A stretch of 64,000 nt of DNA from a virus, in IMG/VR virus record IMGVR_UViG_3300042350_003822, positions 1-64,000 of that record; one strand, written 5' to 3'. Shown one piece after another: positions 33,497-41,384 of the stretch; positions within the stretch are counted from its first letter, which is position 1, and the number at the start of each line of letters is the position of its first letter. Position numbers and translations under genes: made by a program. The notes below the pieces were generated by a model. It worked only from the letters and a program-made list of their open reading frames with translations. It made no database searches and was not told the origin of the DNA.

Positions 33497-33521
33497 ACTT
33501 TATTACAATTGTATTTATAAT
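33494..33521 (+). promoter_or_regulatory. Sigma70-type promoter for the glycosyltransferase operon
   Basis: TTGACT (33494-33499), a 16-nt spacer and a perfect TATAAT (33516-33521) on the plus strand. Transcription would begin near 33528, which is the first base of the glycosyltransferase ATG, so the mRNA would be leaderless or nearly so. This suggests early expression, unlike the late-type elements of the surrounding fibre genes. Confidence 0.65.
33512..33519 (-). promoter_or_regulatory. Late promoter TATAAATA, divergent
   Basis: This is a perfect TATAAATA on the minus strand, overlapping the TATAAT box of the plus-strand promoter. It drives the fibre gene at 32885-33448 leftward with a leader of about 58 nt. 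The two promoters share bases, so polymerases on them exclude each other. Confidence 0.75.
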
Positions 33522-33527
33522 GGGAAC

Positions 33528-35576
33528 ATGATGAAGATTGCTTTTATTGACACACTTGGTTTGACATATGATGGATCCACTCTCTCGAAGAGAGGTCTCG
33601 GTGGTTCAGAGTCAGCCGTCATCCGCATGTCCGAAGAACTAGCCAAGATCGGTTTCGACGTCACAGTCTACAACGACTGTACTTCTGATGATTCCAGGCC
33701 TGGTATCTACAATGATGTAAAATACTCGCCAGTTGAGAATGCCAAAACACATTGTCTGAAATACGATGTAGTTGTGGTTTCTCGTTCGATTAAGCCAATT
33801 GCAGAAGACTGGGGTATCGTGCTCGAAGCAAAGCATGTTTGTCTATGGATGCACGACACGTTTTGCGAAGGCGACGATCAGATTGAGTATCTGATTAACG
33901 TTGGCAAGCTCAACGAGATCTTCACACTCTCTGACTGGCATACTGGCTATGTCACTCATTGTGACCATGGTTTCCGCCGTAACTATGATGTTCTGAAGAA
34001 CCACATCTTCATGACCCGTAATGGTATCAATGCTACTCCCAAAGAGTGGGTCAATATCCGCGATAAGGATCCTAACCTTTTTGTCTTCAATGCTTCTGTT
34101 ACAAAGGGAATGATTCCTCTTGTCAAGCAGATCTGGCCTCAAGTGAAACGTAATATTCCTGAAGCTAAGCTGAAGATAATCGGCGGCTTCTATAAGTTCC
34201 GTGAAGCAGCAGGACCAGATCAGCAGCAGAAAGACTGGGCTGAGCTGCAGCTGCAGTATGGTGGAGACATCGAATTTACTGGTGTAATTACTCAGCAAGA
34301 GATCTCAGATATCCTCCGCAAAGCCTCCTACATGATCTATCCTGTAGGGTTCCCAGAGACGTTTGGCATCTCTACACTTGAGGCACTTGCTCATAATGTA
34401 CCACTGATTACTTGTCAGTTCGGAGCTCTTGAAGAGACTGCAATCGATCTGGCATCATGGAAGATTAAGTATCCTGTCGAACCAAACTGGGCTATGCAAT
34501 GGCTGAACCAGGAACAACAGGTTAACATCTTTGTTAACAAGGTTATAGAAGCATACAATACTCCTTATCTGCATCAACAGAAGATGTATGCTTGTAATCA
34601 GGTCAAGGACATCAGCACATGGGATACGGTTGCTCTTCAGTGGAAACAACATCTGTATAAGAAGCTCAGTGAGTTCTTGCCCATTGATGAATACCGTAAG
34701 GTATCTAAGATCAACGATAGGGTACACAAGGTCTTCGGTCGTCGCTGGACGAATCCAGAAGAGTTAGCTGTTCCTCGTCAGACATGGCAGAATAATATTC
34801 ACGTTATCACACCTGTCTACAACGCAGAGAAGTACATCGAGCGCTGCATTCGGTCAGTAGCTCAGCAAGATTATTTTGACTATCGTATGGTTATTACCGA
34901 TGATGCATCGACTGACAATACTGTTCAAGTAGCGTTAGATACAATCAACTCTCTACCCGAGCGCATTAGATATAAGTTTAAGCTAGTACATAATGACGAA
35001 AACCTCGGAGCTGTGCACAACCAGGTAATGGCAATCATAGACGAAGAGTGTGAATCGGGTATTGTTATGCTACTCGACGGGGACGATTGGTTGGTAAACG
35101 ATCCTAACATCTTCCACATGTACAACAATCTGTACAATGAGGGCGCAGAGTTTACTTATGGGTCATGTTGGTCTCTTGCTGATAACATTCCCTTGGTTGC
35201 ACAAGAGTATCCACCAGAGGTCAAGGCTAACAAGTCATATCGTGACTATAAGTTCAACTGGAACATGCCTTATACACATCTGCGTACGTTCAAACAGTAT
35301 ATGATGAGCAATTATTTGGCCACGCGTGGTAACCATGCTTTTAGAGACGAGAACGGCTGGTTGAAGGCTGGTGGTGATACTGCTATATTCTACGCTATGA
35401 TTGAGGAAGCTAATCCCGACAACGTTGTCTGCGTAACAGATATCGTGTATAACTACAATGATCTCAATCCACTGAACGACTACAAAGTAAACTCAGAAGA
35501 GCAGACCAAGACTGCTAACAGAGTGCTCGCGGCCTCTCCCTTTCCTCCTGGACAATATGACCTGAGACCCCTATGA
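33528..35576 (+). CDS. Two-domain glycosyltransferase (GT4-like + GT2-like)
   Basis: This 682-residue enzyme has two catalytic domains. Residues 1-390 are a GT-B fold, GT4-like: the N-terminal GLGGSESA loop (23-30) and the EX7E motif in FPETFGISTLEALA (Glu277 and Glu285). Residues about 424-680 are a GT-A fold, GT2-like: ITPVYNAEKYIERCIRSVAQ, DDASTDNT (458-465) and the metal-binding DGDD (517-520). Two transfers could thus build a disaccharide on one acceptor. It is the first of only two plus-strand genes, embedded in the fibre array. The TGA overlaps the next ATG (ATGA). Acceptors may be phage fibres or host surface glycan; nucleotide-sugar specificity cannot be told. ATGATG at 33528 leaves a one-codon uncertainty. 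Confidence 0.92.
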   Translation: MMKIAFIDTLGLTYDGSTLSKRGLGGSESAVIRMSEELAKIGFDVTVYNDCTSDDSRPGIYNDVKYSPVENAKTHCLKYDVVVVSRSIKPIAEDWGIVLEAKHVCLWMHDTFCEGDDQIEYLINVGKLNEIFTLSDWHTGYVTHCDHGFRRNYDVLKNHIFMTRNGINATPKEWVNIRDKDPNLFVFNASVTKGMIPLVKQIWPQVKRNIPEAKLKIIGGFYKFREAAGPDQQQKDWAELQLQYGGDIEFTGVITQQEISDILRKASYMIYPVGFPETFGISTLEALAHNVPLITCQFGALEETAIDLASWKIKYPVEPNWAMQWLNQEQQVNIFVNKVIEAYNTPYLHQQKMYACNQVKDISTWDTVALQWKQHLYKKLSEFLPIDEYRKVSKINDRVHKVFGRRWTNPEELAVPRQTWQNNIHVITPVYNAEKYIERCIRSVAQQDYFDYRMVITDDASTDNTVQVALDTINSLPERIRYKFKLVHNDENLGAVHNQVMAIIDEECESGIVMLLDGDDWLVNDPNIFHMYNNLYNEGAEFTYGSCWSLADNIPLVAQEYPPEVKANKSYRDYKFNWNMPYTHLRTFKQYMMSNYLATRGNHAFRDENGWLKAGGDTAIFYAMIEEANPDNVVCVTDIVYNYNDLNPLNDYKVNSEEQTKTANRVLAASPFPPGQYDLRPL

Positions 35577-36862
35577 TAAAAATTCTAATTGCTATTCCAA
35601 CTGCTCGTTATATTGAGCCCGACACTTTCAAGTCAATCTACGACCTTGACATTCCAGAAGGTTATCATGTCGACTTTCAGTACTTCTACGGATACAGAGT
35701 CGATCAAGTTCGTAACCTAATTGCAGACTGGGTCGTACGTGGATTTGATTATCTGTTTGCTGTTGATCACGACGTCACGTTTGCACCCGACACTCTTAGG
35801 AAGATGCTCGATCATAACAAAGATCTCGTAACTGGTGTCTATCGTCAGAGGCTAGAACCACAGGCGATCGAGGTGTACGATTTAAACCAGCATCGGATGA
35901 GCGTCGACCAACTCTATGGAGGTCAATCTGACCTTGTTCAAATAGGAGGATGTGGGTTTGGCTGTGTTCTTGTGAAGAAAAAGGTCATGACTGGTATTGG
36001 TTACCCACAGTTTGAATATCACGTAGCCTTAGATCACGCTAATACTGTCAGCGAAGATACAGATTTCTGTCGTAAGGCGATGCAAAAAGGATTCACATTA
36101 TGGTGTGATCGTACTATCTTATGTGGACATATTGGTTCGACTACGATGCAAGTATCTATCCCGGCAACGAATCCAATTGAACGCAGGTTACGCGAGTTGC
36201 ACGATCAAAGACTATTGCCAAAAGATCATATTGACTATTTGTATGATCTCCGGGATGATGGATTGAGACCAAAAGTGATCTATGATATCGGTGCTTGTGT
36301 GCTCCATTGGACTAACGAAGCGAGGCAAGTCTGGCCCGCAGCCGAATTCATTCCATTTGAAGCTATGAAAGAAGTAGATTTCCTTTATCGCGAAGCAGGG
36401 TTTAAGAACTTCGCTAGCGGTTGCTTATTATCTGATACTATAGAAGAAATTGAGTTCTACGAGAACCTCGAGCATCCGGGTGGTAATTCTATGTACAGGG
36501 AAAACGAAGAACTATCGCCGCTAGCTAGTGTGTTGTTTCCAGACAATAAAAAAGTCAAGCGTAAGACAAATACACTCGACGAAATTGTTAAGCTGAATCA
36601 ACTCCCGCTACCAGATCTTATTAAGATGGATATTCAAGGGGCTGAGTTGAAAGCGCTCAAAGGAGCTGTGGAGACGCTTAAGAGTTGTAACCATCTTATT
36701 CTCGAACTTCAACACAAAGACTACAATTTAGGCGCACCCAAATCACAAGAGGTTATTGAGTATCTCGAATCAATTGGATTTGTCTTGCATGGGGGTAAAA
36801 TGTTTTGTGGAAGCGATAAGGGAGTTGATGGCGACTATCACTTCATACGTCAGAGGACTTAG
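35573..36862 (+). CDS. GT-A-like glycosyltransferase fused to FkbM-type methyltransferase
   Basis: This is a 429-residue fusion. Residues 1-205 are GT-A-like: ILIAIPTARYIEPDTF, VDQVRNLIADWVVRGFDYLF and the metal site AVDHDVTF (DHD 65-67), then GGCGFGCVLVKKKVM and EDTDFCRKAMQKGF. Residues about 230-429 are an FkbM-family SAM methyltransferase: VIYDIGACV (motif I, 235-243), FIPFEAM, LIKMDIQGAELKALKGA (349-365) and LILELQHKDY. FkbM enzymes O-methylate sugars or related hydroxyls. A sugar-adding and a methyl-capping activity in one chain is consistent with glycan finishing. It overlaps the preceding gene by 4 nt, and its end overlaps the convergent small gene by 20 nt. The N-terminal half lacks a full GT2 signature, so that part is less certain. 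Confidence 0.88.
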   Translation: MIKILIAIPTARYIEPDTFKSIYDLDIPEGYHVDFQYFYGYRVDQVRNLIADWVVRGFDYLFAVDHDVTFAPDTLRKMLDHNKDLVTGVYRQRLEPQAIEVYDLNQHRMSVDQLYGGQSDLVQIGGCGFGCVLVKKKVMTGIGYPQFEYHVALDHANTVSEDTDFCRKAMQKGFTLWCDRTILCGHIGSTTMQVSIPATNPIERRLRELHDQRLLPKDHIDYLYDLRDDGLRPKVIYDIGACVLHWTNEARQVWPAAEFIPFEAMKEVDFLYREAGFKNFASGCLLSDTIEEIEFYENLEHPGGNSMYRENEELSPLASVLFPDNKKVKRKTNTLDEIVKLNQLPLPDLIKMDIQGAELKALKGAVETLKSCNHLILELQHKDYNLGAPKSQEVIEYLESIGFVLHGGKMFCGSDKGVDGDYHFIRQRT

Positions 36863-37037
36863 TTCTCTTCTTCAGACGTTCTAAGTCTTGTAGAGCTTTT
36901 TCATGCTCGACTTGTAGGCTGGTGAGACTCTTTTCGAGGACCGCCAGCCTTGTTTCTAGTAGAACATTCTTACTTACAGTATCATGTAGATTCGATGTCA
37001 GTCTACTAATATATTCATTAACAAATTCAGCTTCCAT
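36843..37037 (-). CDS. Small coiled-coil protein
   Basis: This 64-residue protein is almost entirely one amphipathic helix: NEYISRLTSNLHDTVSKNVL and LETRLAVLEKSLTSLQVEHE continue in heptads to KALQDLERLKKR. It probably forms a short coiled coil, such as a fibre trimerisation or connector unit. It follows the 472-residue fibre by 2 nt and runs convergently into the methyltransferase gene with a 20-nt overlap. A similar small helical protein is encoded at 43621-43803. No clear ribosome site is visible in its short gap, so translation may be coupled. Confidence 0.7.
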   Translation of the reverse strand: MEAEFVNEYISRLTSNLHDTVSKNVLLETRLAVLEKSLTSLQVEHEKALQDLERLKKRTKSSDV

Positions 37038-37039
37038 TA

Positions 37040-38458
37040 TTAAAATGTTCCCCCATCAAGGGTTTCGTAAATAAGAGCCGTGCCATTTGACTGTAAAACT
37101 TTACCATCAGTACCAAGAGCTAACTTTGCAAAACCATTGGTAGAATTAGCAACTAGAATATCTTGGCTAGTATATGATGCTAGTCCAGTACCACCAGATG
37201 TACCAGCAAGTGGTGTGGAAAGACTTAAAGTGTTTGCTGTCATACTTACAGCAACTGTGGCGTTAGCTGTCAGTGTAACTGCAGTCGAGTTAGACACAAG
37301 ACCACCAGATGTTAGGAACGCCTGTAGAGTGCCCTGTGTGTAACTCGTGTTAGCTGTATCAACTGTTGTTGAAGGTTCGACCGTCAGACCCGAGTACAGC
37401 TTATAGATGCCACTGTCAGATGCATCACGGAACATACCTGTGAACTTGGCGCCTGTTGCACCATACTGACCGTAAAAACCAATATCAATTGAGTCTGTAG
37501 AAACGTTACCGTTTGCAAGCTCGATCATCGAGTCTTTAACGGTGAGGTTAACTGTGTCAATGGTTGTCAGCGTACCAGATACTGTCAGGTTACCTGAAAG
37601 CGAAAGGTCTGTAATAGAAAGCGCACTGTTAACATGAACACCAGTAGCATTGACAGTGAGTGTGGATCCAGCTAGGACACCTACTGTATCTGCTGCAACT
37701 GTAATACCGTTCGCCGTACCAACATGCACACCTGTTGCGTTAGCTACAAGACCGCTACCAGCAGTAACAAACACACCAGTTGAGTTTGAAACAAGGCCAC
37801 CGTTCGTACCTGCAACGACCGCAATAGTCGCTGCACCACCTTCAGACGAAGATGATCCGGAAATACCGTTACCAGCAGCAATTGTGGCTACGTAGTTACC
37901 AGATGTACCAGTTCCAAGAGCAACATCACCAGTCAGCTGAGAAGTAGCAACAACTAGGTTTGCACTATTGACATGAATACCGGTTGCATTAACTGTTAGA
38001 GTTGAGCCAGTGTCGACGCTGAAGGCTACTTGGTTATTTGTAACAGTTGTTGTCACACCATTTGCAGCAGCAAATGTTAGTGTTTCTCCAGTGTTAAACG
38101 TATCGGTGCCAGTTTCACCAGCAATTGTAAATGAGCTCGGTGCTGGAGATGCCCAATAAGCAACTGTTCCATTAGAAACCAGTACTTGTCCTACAGTACC
38201 GGTAGTACCATTAGCTGTAAGCGTTGTTACGATAGCATTCGATGTAATGATTCTGTCGATGCCAGAGGTCGCGTTGGCCACCAGGGCCTGATTTGCTGTT
38301 AGTGTACCTGGGATACGCCCGCCCGCAATAGGAATAACGCTACTACCTGAACCAATAAACAGTACATTTCCGTTACCAGAGAAAGCTAGCTCACCATTAG
38401 CCAATGATGCGGGGGTAGCTGTGGCCAGTGATCTTTTAATCTGAATCAGATTAGCCAT
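37040..38458 (-). CDS. Tail fibre protein (472 residues)
   Basis: The N-terminus ANLIQIKRSLATATPASLAN with GELAFSGNGNVLFIGSG is a common phage-fibre attachment start. The body carries the shared module GTVGQVLVSNGTVAYWASPA and the STLTVNATGIHVNSA and LSITDLSLSGNLTVSGTLT units that also occur in the 1776-residue fibre. The C-terminus (KLALGTDGKVLQSNGTALIY, ending LDGGTF) ends like the 88-residue protein at 38469-38735. No collagen tract and no S74 domain. It is likely a short fibre or a swapped fibre segment. It lies directly downstream of the 88-residue gene. Confidence 0.8.
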   Translation of the reverse strand: MANLIQIKRSLATATPASLANGELAFSGNGNVLFIGSGSSVIPIAGGRIPGTLTANQALVANATSGIDRIITSNAIVTTLTANGTTGTVGQVLVSNGTVAYWASPAPSSFTIAGETGTDTFNTGETLTFAAANGVTTTVTNNQVAFSVDTGSTLTVNATGIHVNSANLVVATSQLTGDVALGTGTSGNYVATIAAGNGISGSSSSEGGAATIAVVAGTNGGLVSNSTGVFVTAGSGLVANATGVHVGTANGITVAADTVGVLAGSTLTVNATGVHVNSALSITDLSLSGNLTVSGTLTTIDTVNLTVKDSMIELANGNVSTDSIDIGFYGQYGATGAKFTGMFRDASDSGIYKLYSGLTVEPSTTVDTANTSYTQGTLQAFLTSGGLVSNSTAVTLTANATVAVSMTANTLSLSTPLAGTSGGTGLASYTSQDILVANSTNGFAKLALGTDGKVLQSNGTALIYETLDGGTF

Positions 38459-38468
38459 TTTTTATCCT

Positions 38469-38735
38469 TTAAAAAGTTCCGCCATCTAAGGCGCCGAGGT
38501 CTTCGATTGCGAGTAGTCTAACTTCGTATTTATCTAAACTCGCATTGTAGACTAGGGTTGCTCCCTCTACAACGTTCACCTCAGCCACATCAGCAATGTC
38601 TTCGATGGATCGGATCTCACTTATTTGATTCTTAAGAGTCACGCCAGGAGCAGATGAGCTCAGTCGGCCATCACTCCTCGCAACTGCTATTATGCTGTTA
38701 CTGATTCTTCCTGTCAGAGAAGCTCTTAGTGCCAT
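38469..38735 (-). CDS. Small virion protein (88 residues)
   Basis: This short protein starts ALRASLTGRISNSIIAVARS and contains IRSIEDIADVAEVNVVEGAT, LVYNASLDKYEVRL and the ending LGALDGGTF. The 'veGatLvYnasldkyeV' pattern is common in phage fibre-associated proteins, and the DGGTF end is the same as that of the 472-residue fibre next to it. It is 2 nt from the upstream 109-residue gene. It may cap or join fibres. It is too short for a firm assignment. Confidence 0.7.
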   Translation of the reverse strand: MALRASLTGRISNSIIAVARSDGRLSSSAPGVTLKNQISEIRSIEDIADVAEVNVVEGATLVYNASLDKYEVRLLAIEDLGALDGGTF

Positions 38736-38737
38736 CG

Positions 38738-39067
38738 TTACCTCGTTACTTGAGGAGTTACTGTGACAATGCCTTCGACCAATCTCGATACAGTACCGGC
38801 AGCGTCAGTTAGCTCACAATCGTATACATATCTTCCCGGAGTAACATTACCACTCACAGCAGCGTTCATCGAGAGAGTAACAACGCCCGTGACGTTAGCA
38901 ATAGATACACTGAAGGCATGAGCGTTGGTTGACGTATAGTGCTTACGCATCTGCGCAGCACCGGTGTAACCAGTCAGATCAACTGCATCGCCGGCGTCAT
39001 CTGTGACGTCGATAGATGTAGAGTAGCTAGCTCCCTGATCGATTACAATGTTTGCTTTGATTGCCAT
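38738..39067 (-). CDS. Ig-like phage baseplate/fibre accessory protein (109 residues)
   Basis: This is a single beta-sandwich of 109 residues: IVIDQGASYSTSIDVTDDAG, DAVDLTGYTGAAQMRKHYTS, ITL-like strands (VTLSMNAAVSGNVTPGRYVY) and TVSRLVEGIVTVTPQVTR. The order 'dQGa.y..si.v.d..G...dLtGy...aqmR...t.PGrYvYD.el....G.v.rLveG.v.VtP.VT' is a widespread phage module with an Ig-like fold found next to fibre genes. It probably mediates attachment of a fibre to the tail. GG-rich ribosome site upstream is weak, and the ATG lies 12 nt after the preceding stop. Confidence 0.75.
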   Translation of the reverse strand: MAIKANIVIDQGASYSTSIDVTDDAGDAVDLTGYTGAAQMRKHYTSTNAHAFSVSIANVTGVVTLSMNAAVSGNVTPGRYVYDCELTDAAGTVSRLVEGIVTVTPQVTR

Positions 39068-39079
39068 TAGTATTTAACC

Positions 39080-39784
39080 TTATGGTTCTTCGCCAGATTG
39101 AGTTGTTGATGATGCAGACAATTGCATTGTAGCAGAAGCAAGAACGGTCGATGTATCTGAAGTAAGAGCTAATTGTAGAGTAAAACTAAATATTTTACTT
39201 CTTGAACGTTGGGATGAGTTTGATGCCGCTGTTACACTCCAAAGACGATTGGAAGACATGGATAACCACGTATTTGTTGCAGCGCTGCCGGCATCGGGTG
39301 TTCCACTTATAGGAACTGCTTGACATGACCACAGAGAAACATCGCCGCCTGCTGACAACCAATTTTGGACAGCTATGTATCCAGAAGTGCCTGAAGGGTT
39401 GGCATAGTCAGTGCCGTCGATAATCATTGTGTTATCGTCGCCGTTAGCATTAGCTAGCCCATACAATGCTCTATCATTTCTAATCTCTAGGGCTGTAAGA
39501 GCAGAACAAGCTACGTCATTATATGCCAATGCTGTAGCAGAAAGAGTGTGTGCGCTTAGGGATGCAGTTCCACTCGGGCTCGGTACAACAAACCCATTAA
39601 ACTGACTTAGTTGTAGTGGATCGCCGCCAGTACCTGCACCAATCGCATTAAATGGAGATGTCGCGGGCACAATTCCTCCGCCTTGTCTATATGCAAAGAA
39701 GCTAGTAGATAAACCATATCCCTCGGCATTGAATGCCGTTCTCACAGAACTAAAACTTGCGGGGTTTGAAATAGTTGTTGCCAC
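39080..39784 (-). CDS. Virion protein with phage-fibre leader (234 residues)
   Basis: The start is a GTG at 39784 that overlaps the upstream TAG (TAGTG) with GGAG 9 nt before. The N-terminus ATTISNPASFSSVRTAFNAE with DPLQLSQFNG is the same kind of leader as in the 153-residue Ig-like protein at 17938-18399. The rest is Ser/Ala/Thr-rich beta structure with YGLANANGDDNTMIIDGTDY and ALYGLANAN. It resembles tip or decoration proteins of marine phages. No motif of known function is visible. Its gene is coupled to the S74 fibre directly upstream. Confidence 0.72.
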   Translation of the reverse strand: MATTISNPASFSSVRTAFNAEGYGLSTSFFAYRQGGGIVPATSPFNAIGAGTGGDPLQLSQFNGFVVPSPSGTASLSAHTLSATALAYNDVACSALTALEIRNDRALYGLANANGDDNTMIIDGTDYANPSGTSGYIAVQNWLSAGGDVSLWSCQAVPISGTPDAGSAATNTWLSMSSNRLWSVTAASNSSQRSRSKIFSFTLQLALTSDTSTVLASATMQLSASSTTQSGEEP

Positions 39785-41373
39785 TATTTGTTCTCCAGCG
39801 CATCAACTTTAACACTCAACTCTTTAACCGCTTCAATAAGAACAGCAACCAGTCTTGCATATGCAACCATCTTATAATCGCCGTCCGCGCTTATTGCAAT
39901 AAGCTCTGGCAACTGCTTTTCGACTTGTTGAGCAAGAACCCCTAGTTCAACTCTATCTGCACTGTATCCGAAGAGTTCCTGACCAAGCTCGTTCCAGGTA
40001 TACTTAATACCGTCTAAACCATTAATAATCTCTAGAGCGTTATCGATCTTACCTATAACATCTTTTAGTGTAGCATCAGAGGCAATAACAAAGTCAGCAG
40101 CCTGCATATTACCAACAGCTGTAAGGTTTCCACCTGTTGTCAGAGATGCGGTACTTGCAAATCCTGTTTGGTTACGAAATTGAATAGTTCCTGTGTGATC
40201 GACATAGTTTATACCAGAAGCACTCAAATTTATTTCACCGGTAGCGGTAATAGTTCCGAACGTGACATCGCTACCTACGTTCAGAGTTTGATTTGCACCA
40301 GGACCAGCCGAACCGGTAAATCCTATTGGACCTTGGGCACCTTGGGGTCCCTGAGGACCGGCTGGTCCTTGGGCGCCCTGCGCACCTTGTGCTCCTTGTG
40401 CTCCTAGGGAACCAGTAAATCCAGTTGGTCCTTGAGCCCCCTGAGGACCTTGAGCCCCCTGAAGACCTTGAGCCCCCTGAGGACCTTGGGGACCAAGTGA
40501 TCCCGTATCCCCACGTGATCCTGTAAAGCCAATGGGGCCCTGTGCACCCTGAGGACCGGGTGGTCCTTGAATACCTTGGGCACCTTGTGGTCCCTGTGCA
40601 CCAGTAGAACCTTGCGATCCTGTAAACCCAACGGGGCCCTGAGGGCCGGGTGGGCCTGCGGATCCTTGAGGACCTTGAATACCCTGGGGACCCTGTGCAC
40701 CAGTAGAACCTTGTGATCCAGTAAAGCCAATGGGGCCTTGAGGACCCTGAGGACCGGCTGGTCCTTGAATACCTTGAGCACCTTGTGGTCCTTGCGATCC
40801 TTGTGTCCCTTGAGGACCCACTGAACCTGTGAAGCCAATCGGGCCTTGTGGTCCTTGAGCACCTACAGATCCGGTAAAGCCAACAGATCCTTGAGGACCG
40901 GTAGAACCTTGTAGTCCTTGCGGTCCTTGTGCACCTAGGGAACCAGTAAATCCTGTAGTACCGCGCGATCCAGTAAATCCTATAGGACCCTGAGGTCCAG
41001 TGGGCCCAACTGCTGTCGATGCCGATCCTGTAAAACCTGTTGATCCTTGAGGGCCTGTTGGACCAACTGATCCTGTAAAACCTGTTTCCCCCTGAGCGCC
41101 TACAGGACCCACATATGTGGTCCAATATAGACCAGCAGCATTAGAAGCCAGAACCTGGCCGACTGTTCCAATTTCCCCATTAGCAACGATACCGCCGCTA
41201 AAGATAGCATTGCCCGATACGTTGACAGCAGCGGCAGTGATCGTGTTAGTAACGCTAAGGTTTGCCCCTACCGCTACGTTTGCAGTCATAGAAACATCAT
41301 GCCCGAAGATCGAGTTGGTGCCGGCACCGACAACAGCAATACCATTTTCTACTTTAAATCTTGTATTAGCCAT
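39784..41373 (-). CDS. Collagen-like tail fibre with S74 intramolecular chaperone (529 residues)
   Basis: Residues 1-88 carry a fibre leader ([20 protein letters not shown]) and the shared module [16 protein letters not shown]. Residues 89-359 are a long collagen-like Gly-X-Y tract of about 90 triplets ([26 protein letters not shown]), broken once near residues 118-121. Residues 380-425 contain [15 protein letters not shown], nearly identical to the same place in the 1776-residue fibre. The end is an S74 chaperone domain: Ser432 and Lys437 in SDATLK, then [15 protein letters not shown] and a coiled-coil tail. It should form a collagen-type trimer and self-cleave. Gly-Pro and Gly-X-Thr triplets make it a candidate for hydroxylation and glycosylation (inference). 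Confidence 0.92.
   Translation of the reverse strand: MANTRFKVENGIAVVGAGTNSIFGHDVSMTANVAVGANLSVTNTITAAAVNVSGNAIFSGGIVANGEIGTVGQVLASNAAGLYWTTYVGPVGAQGETGFTGSVGPTGPQGSTGFTGSASTAVGPTGPQGPIGFTGSRGTTGFTGSLGAQGPQGLQGSTGPQGSVGFTGSVGAQGPQGPIGFTGSVGPQGTQGSQGPQGAQGIQGPAGPQGPQGPIGFTGSQGSTGAQGPQGIQGPQGSAGPPGPQGPVGFTGSQGSTGAQGPQGAQGIQGPPGPQGAQGPIGFTGSRGDTGSLGPQGPQGAQGLQGAQGPQGAQGPTGFTGSLGAQGAQGAQGAQGPAGPQGPQGAQGPIGFTGSAGPGANQTLNVGSDVTFGTITATGEINLSASGINYVDHTGTIQFRNQTGFASTASLTTGGNLTAVGNMQAADFVIASDATLKDVIGKIDNALEIINGLDGIKYTWNELGQELFGYSADRVELGVLAQQVEKQLPELIAISADGDYKMVAYARLVAVLIEAVKELSVKVDALENK
40297..41109 (-). repeat. Collagen-like Gly-X-Y coding tract (longest)
   Basis: About 90 Gly-X-Y triplets in the 529-residue fibre, encoded by short imperfect direct repeats. 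GPPGPQ occurs twice and GFTGS many times. It is the richest Gly-Pro tract of the window. Confidence 0.93.
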
Positions 41374-41384
41374 TTGTTCCTACT

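Noticed and set aside
36852-36868. Short hairpin AGAGGAC-TTA-GTTCTCT at the end of the methyltransferase gene
   Set aside because: The stem is only 7 bp with a wobble and no T-run follows, so it does not qualify as an intrinsic terminator.
40271-41125. Long Arg/Ser-rich minus-strand frames across the collagen-like fibre (284 and 152 codons)
   Set aside because: These are alternate frames of the Gly-X-Y repeat, whose codon regularity keeps other frames open; composition is not protein-like and no ribosome site is present.
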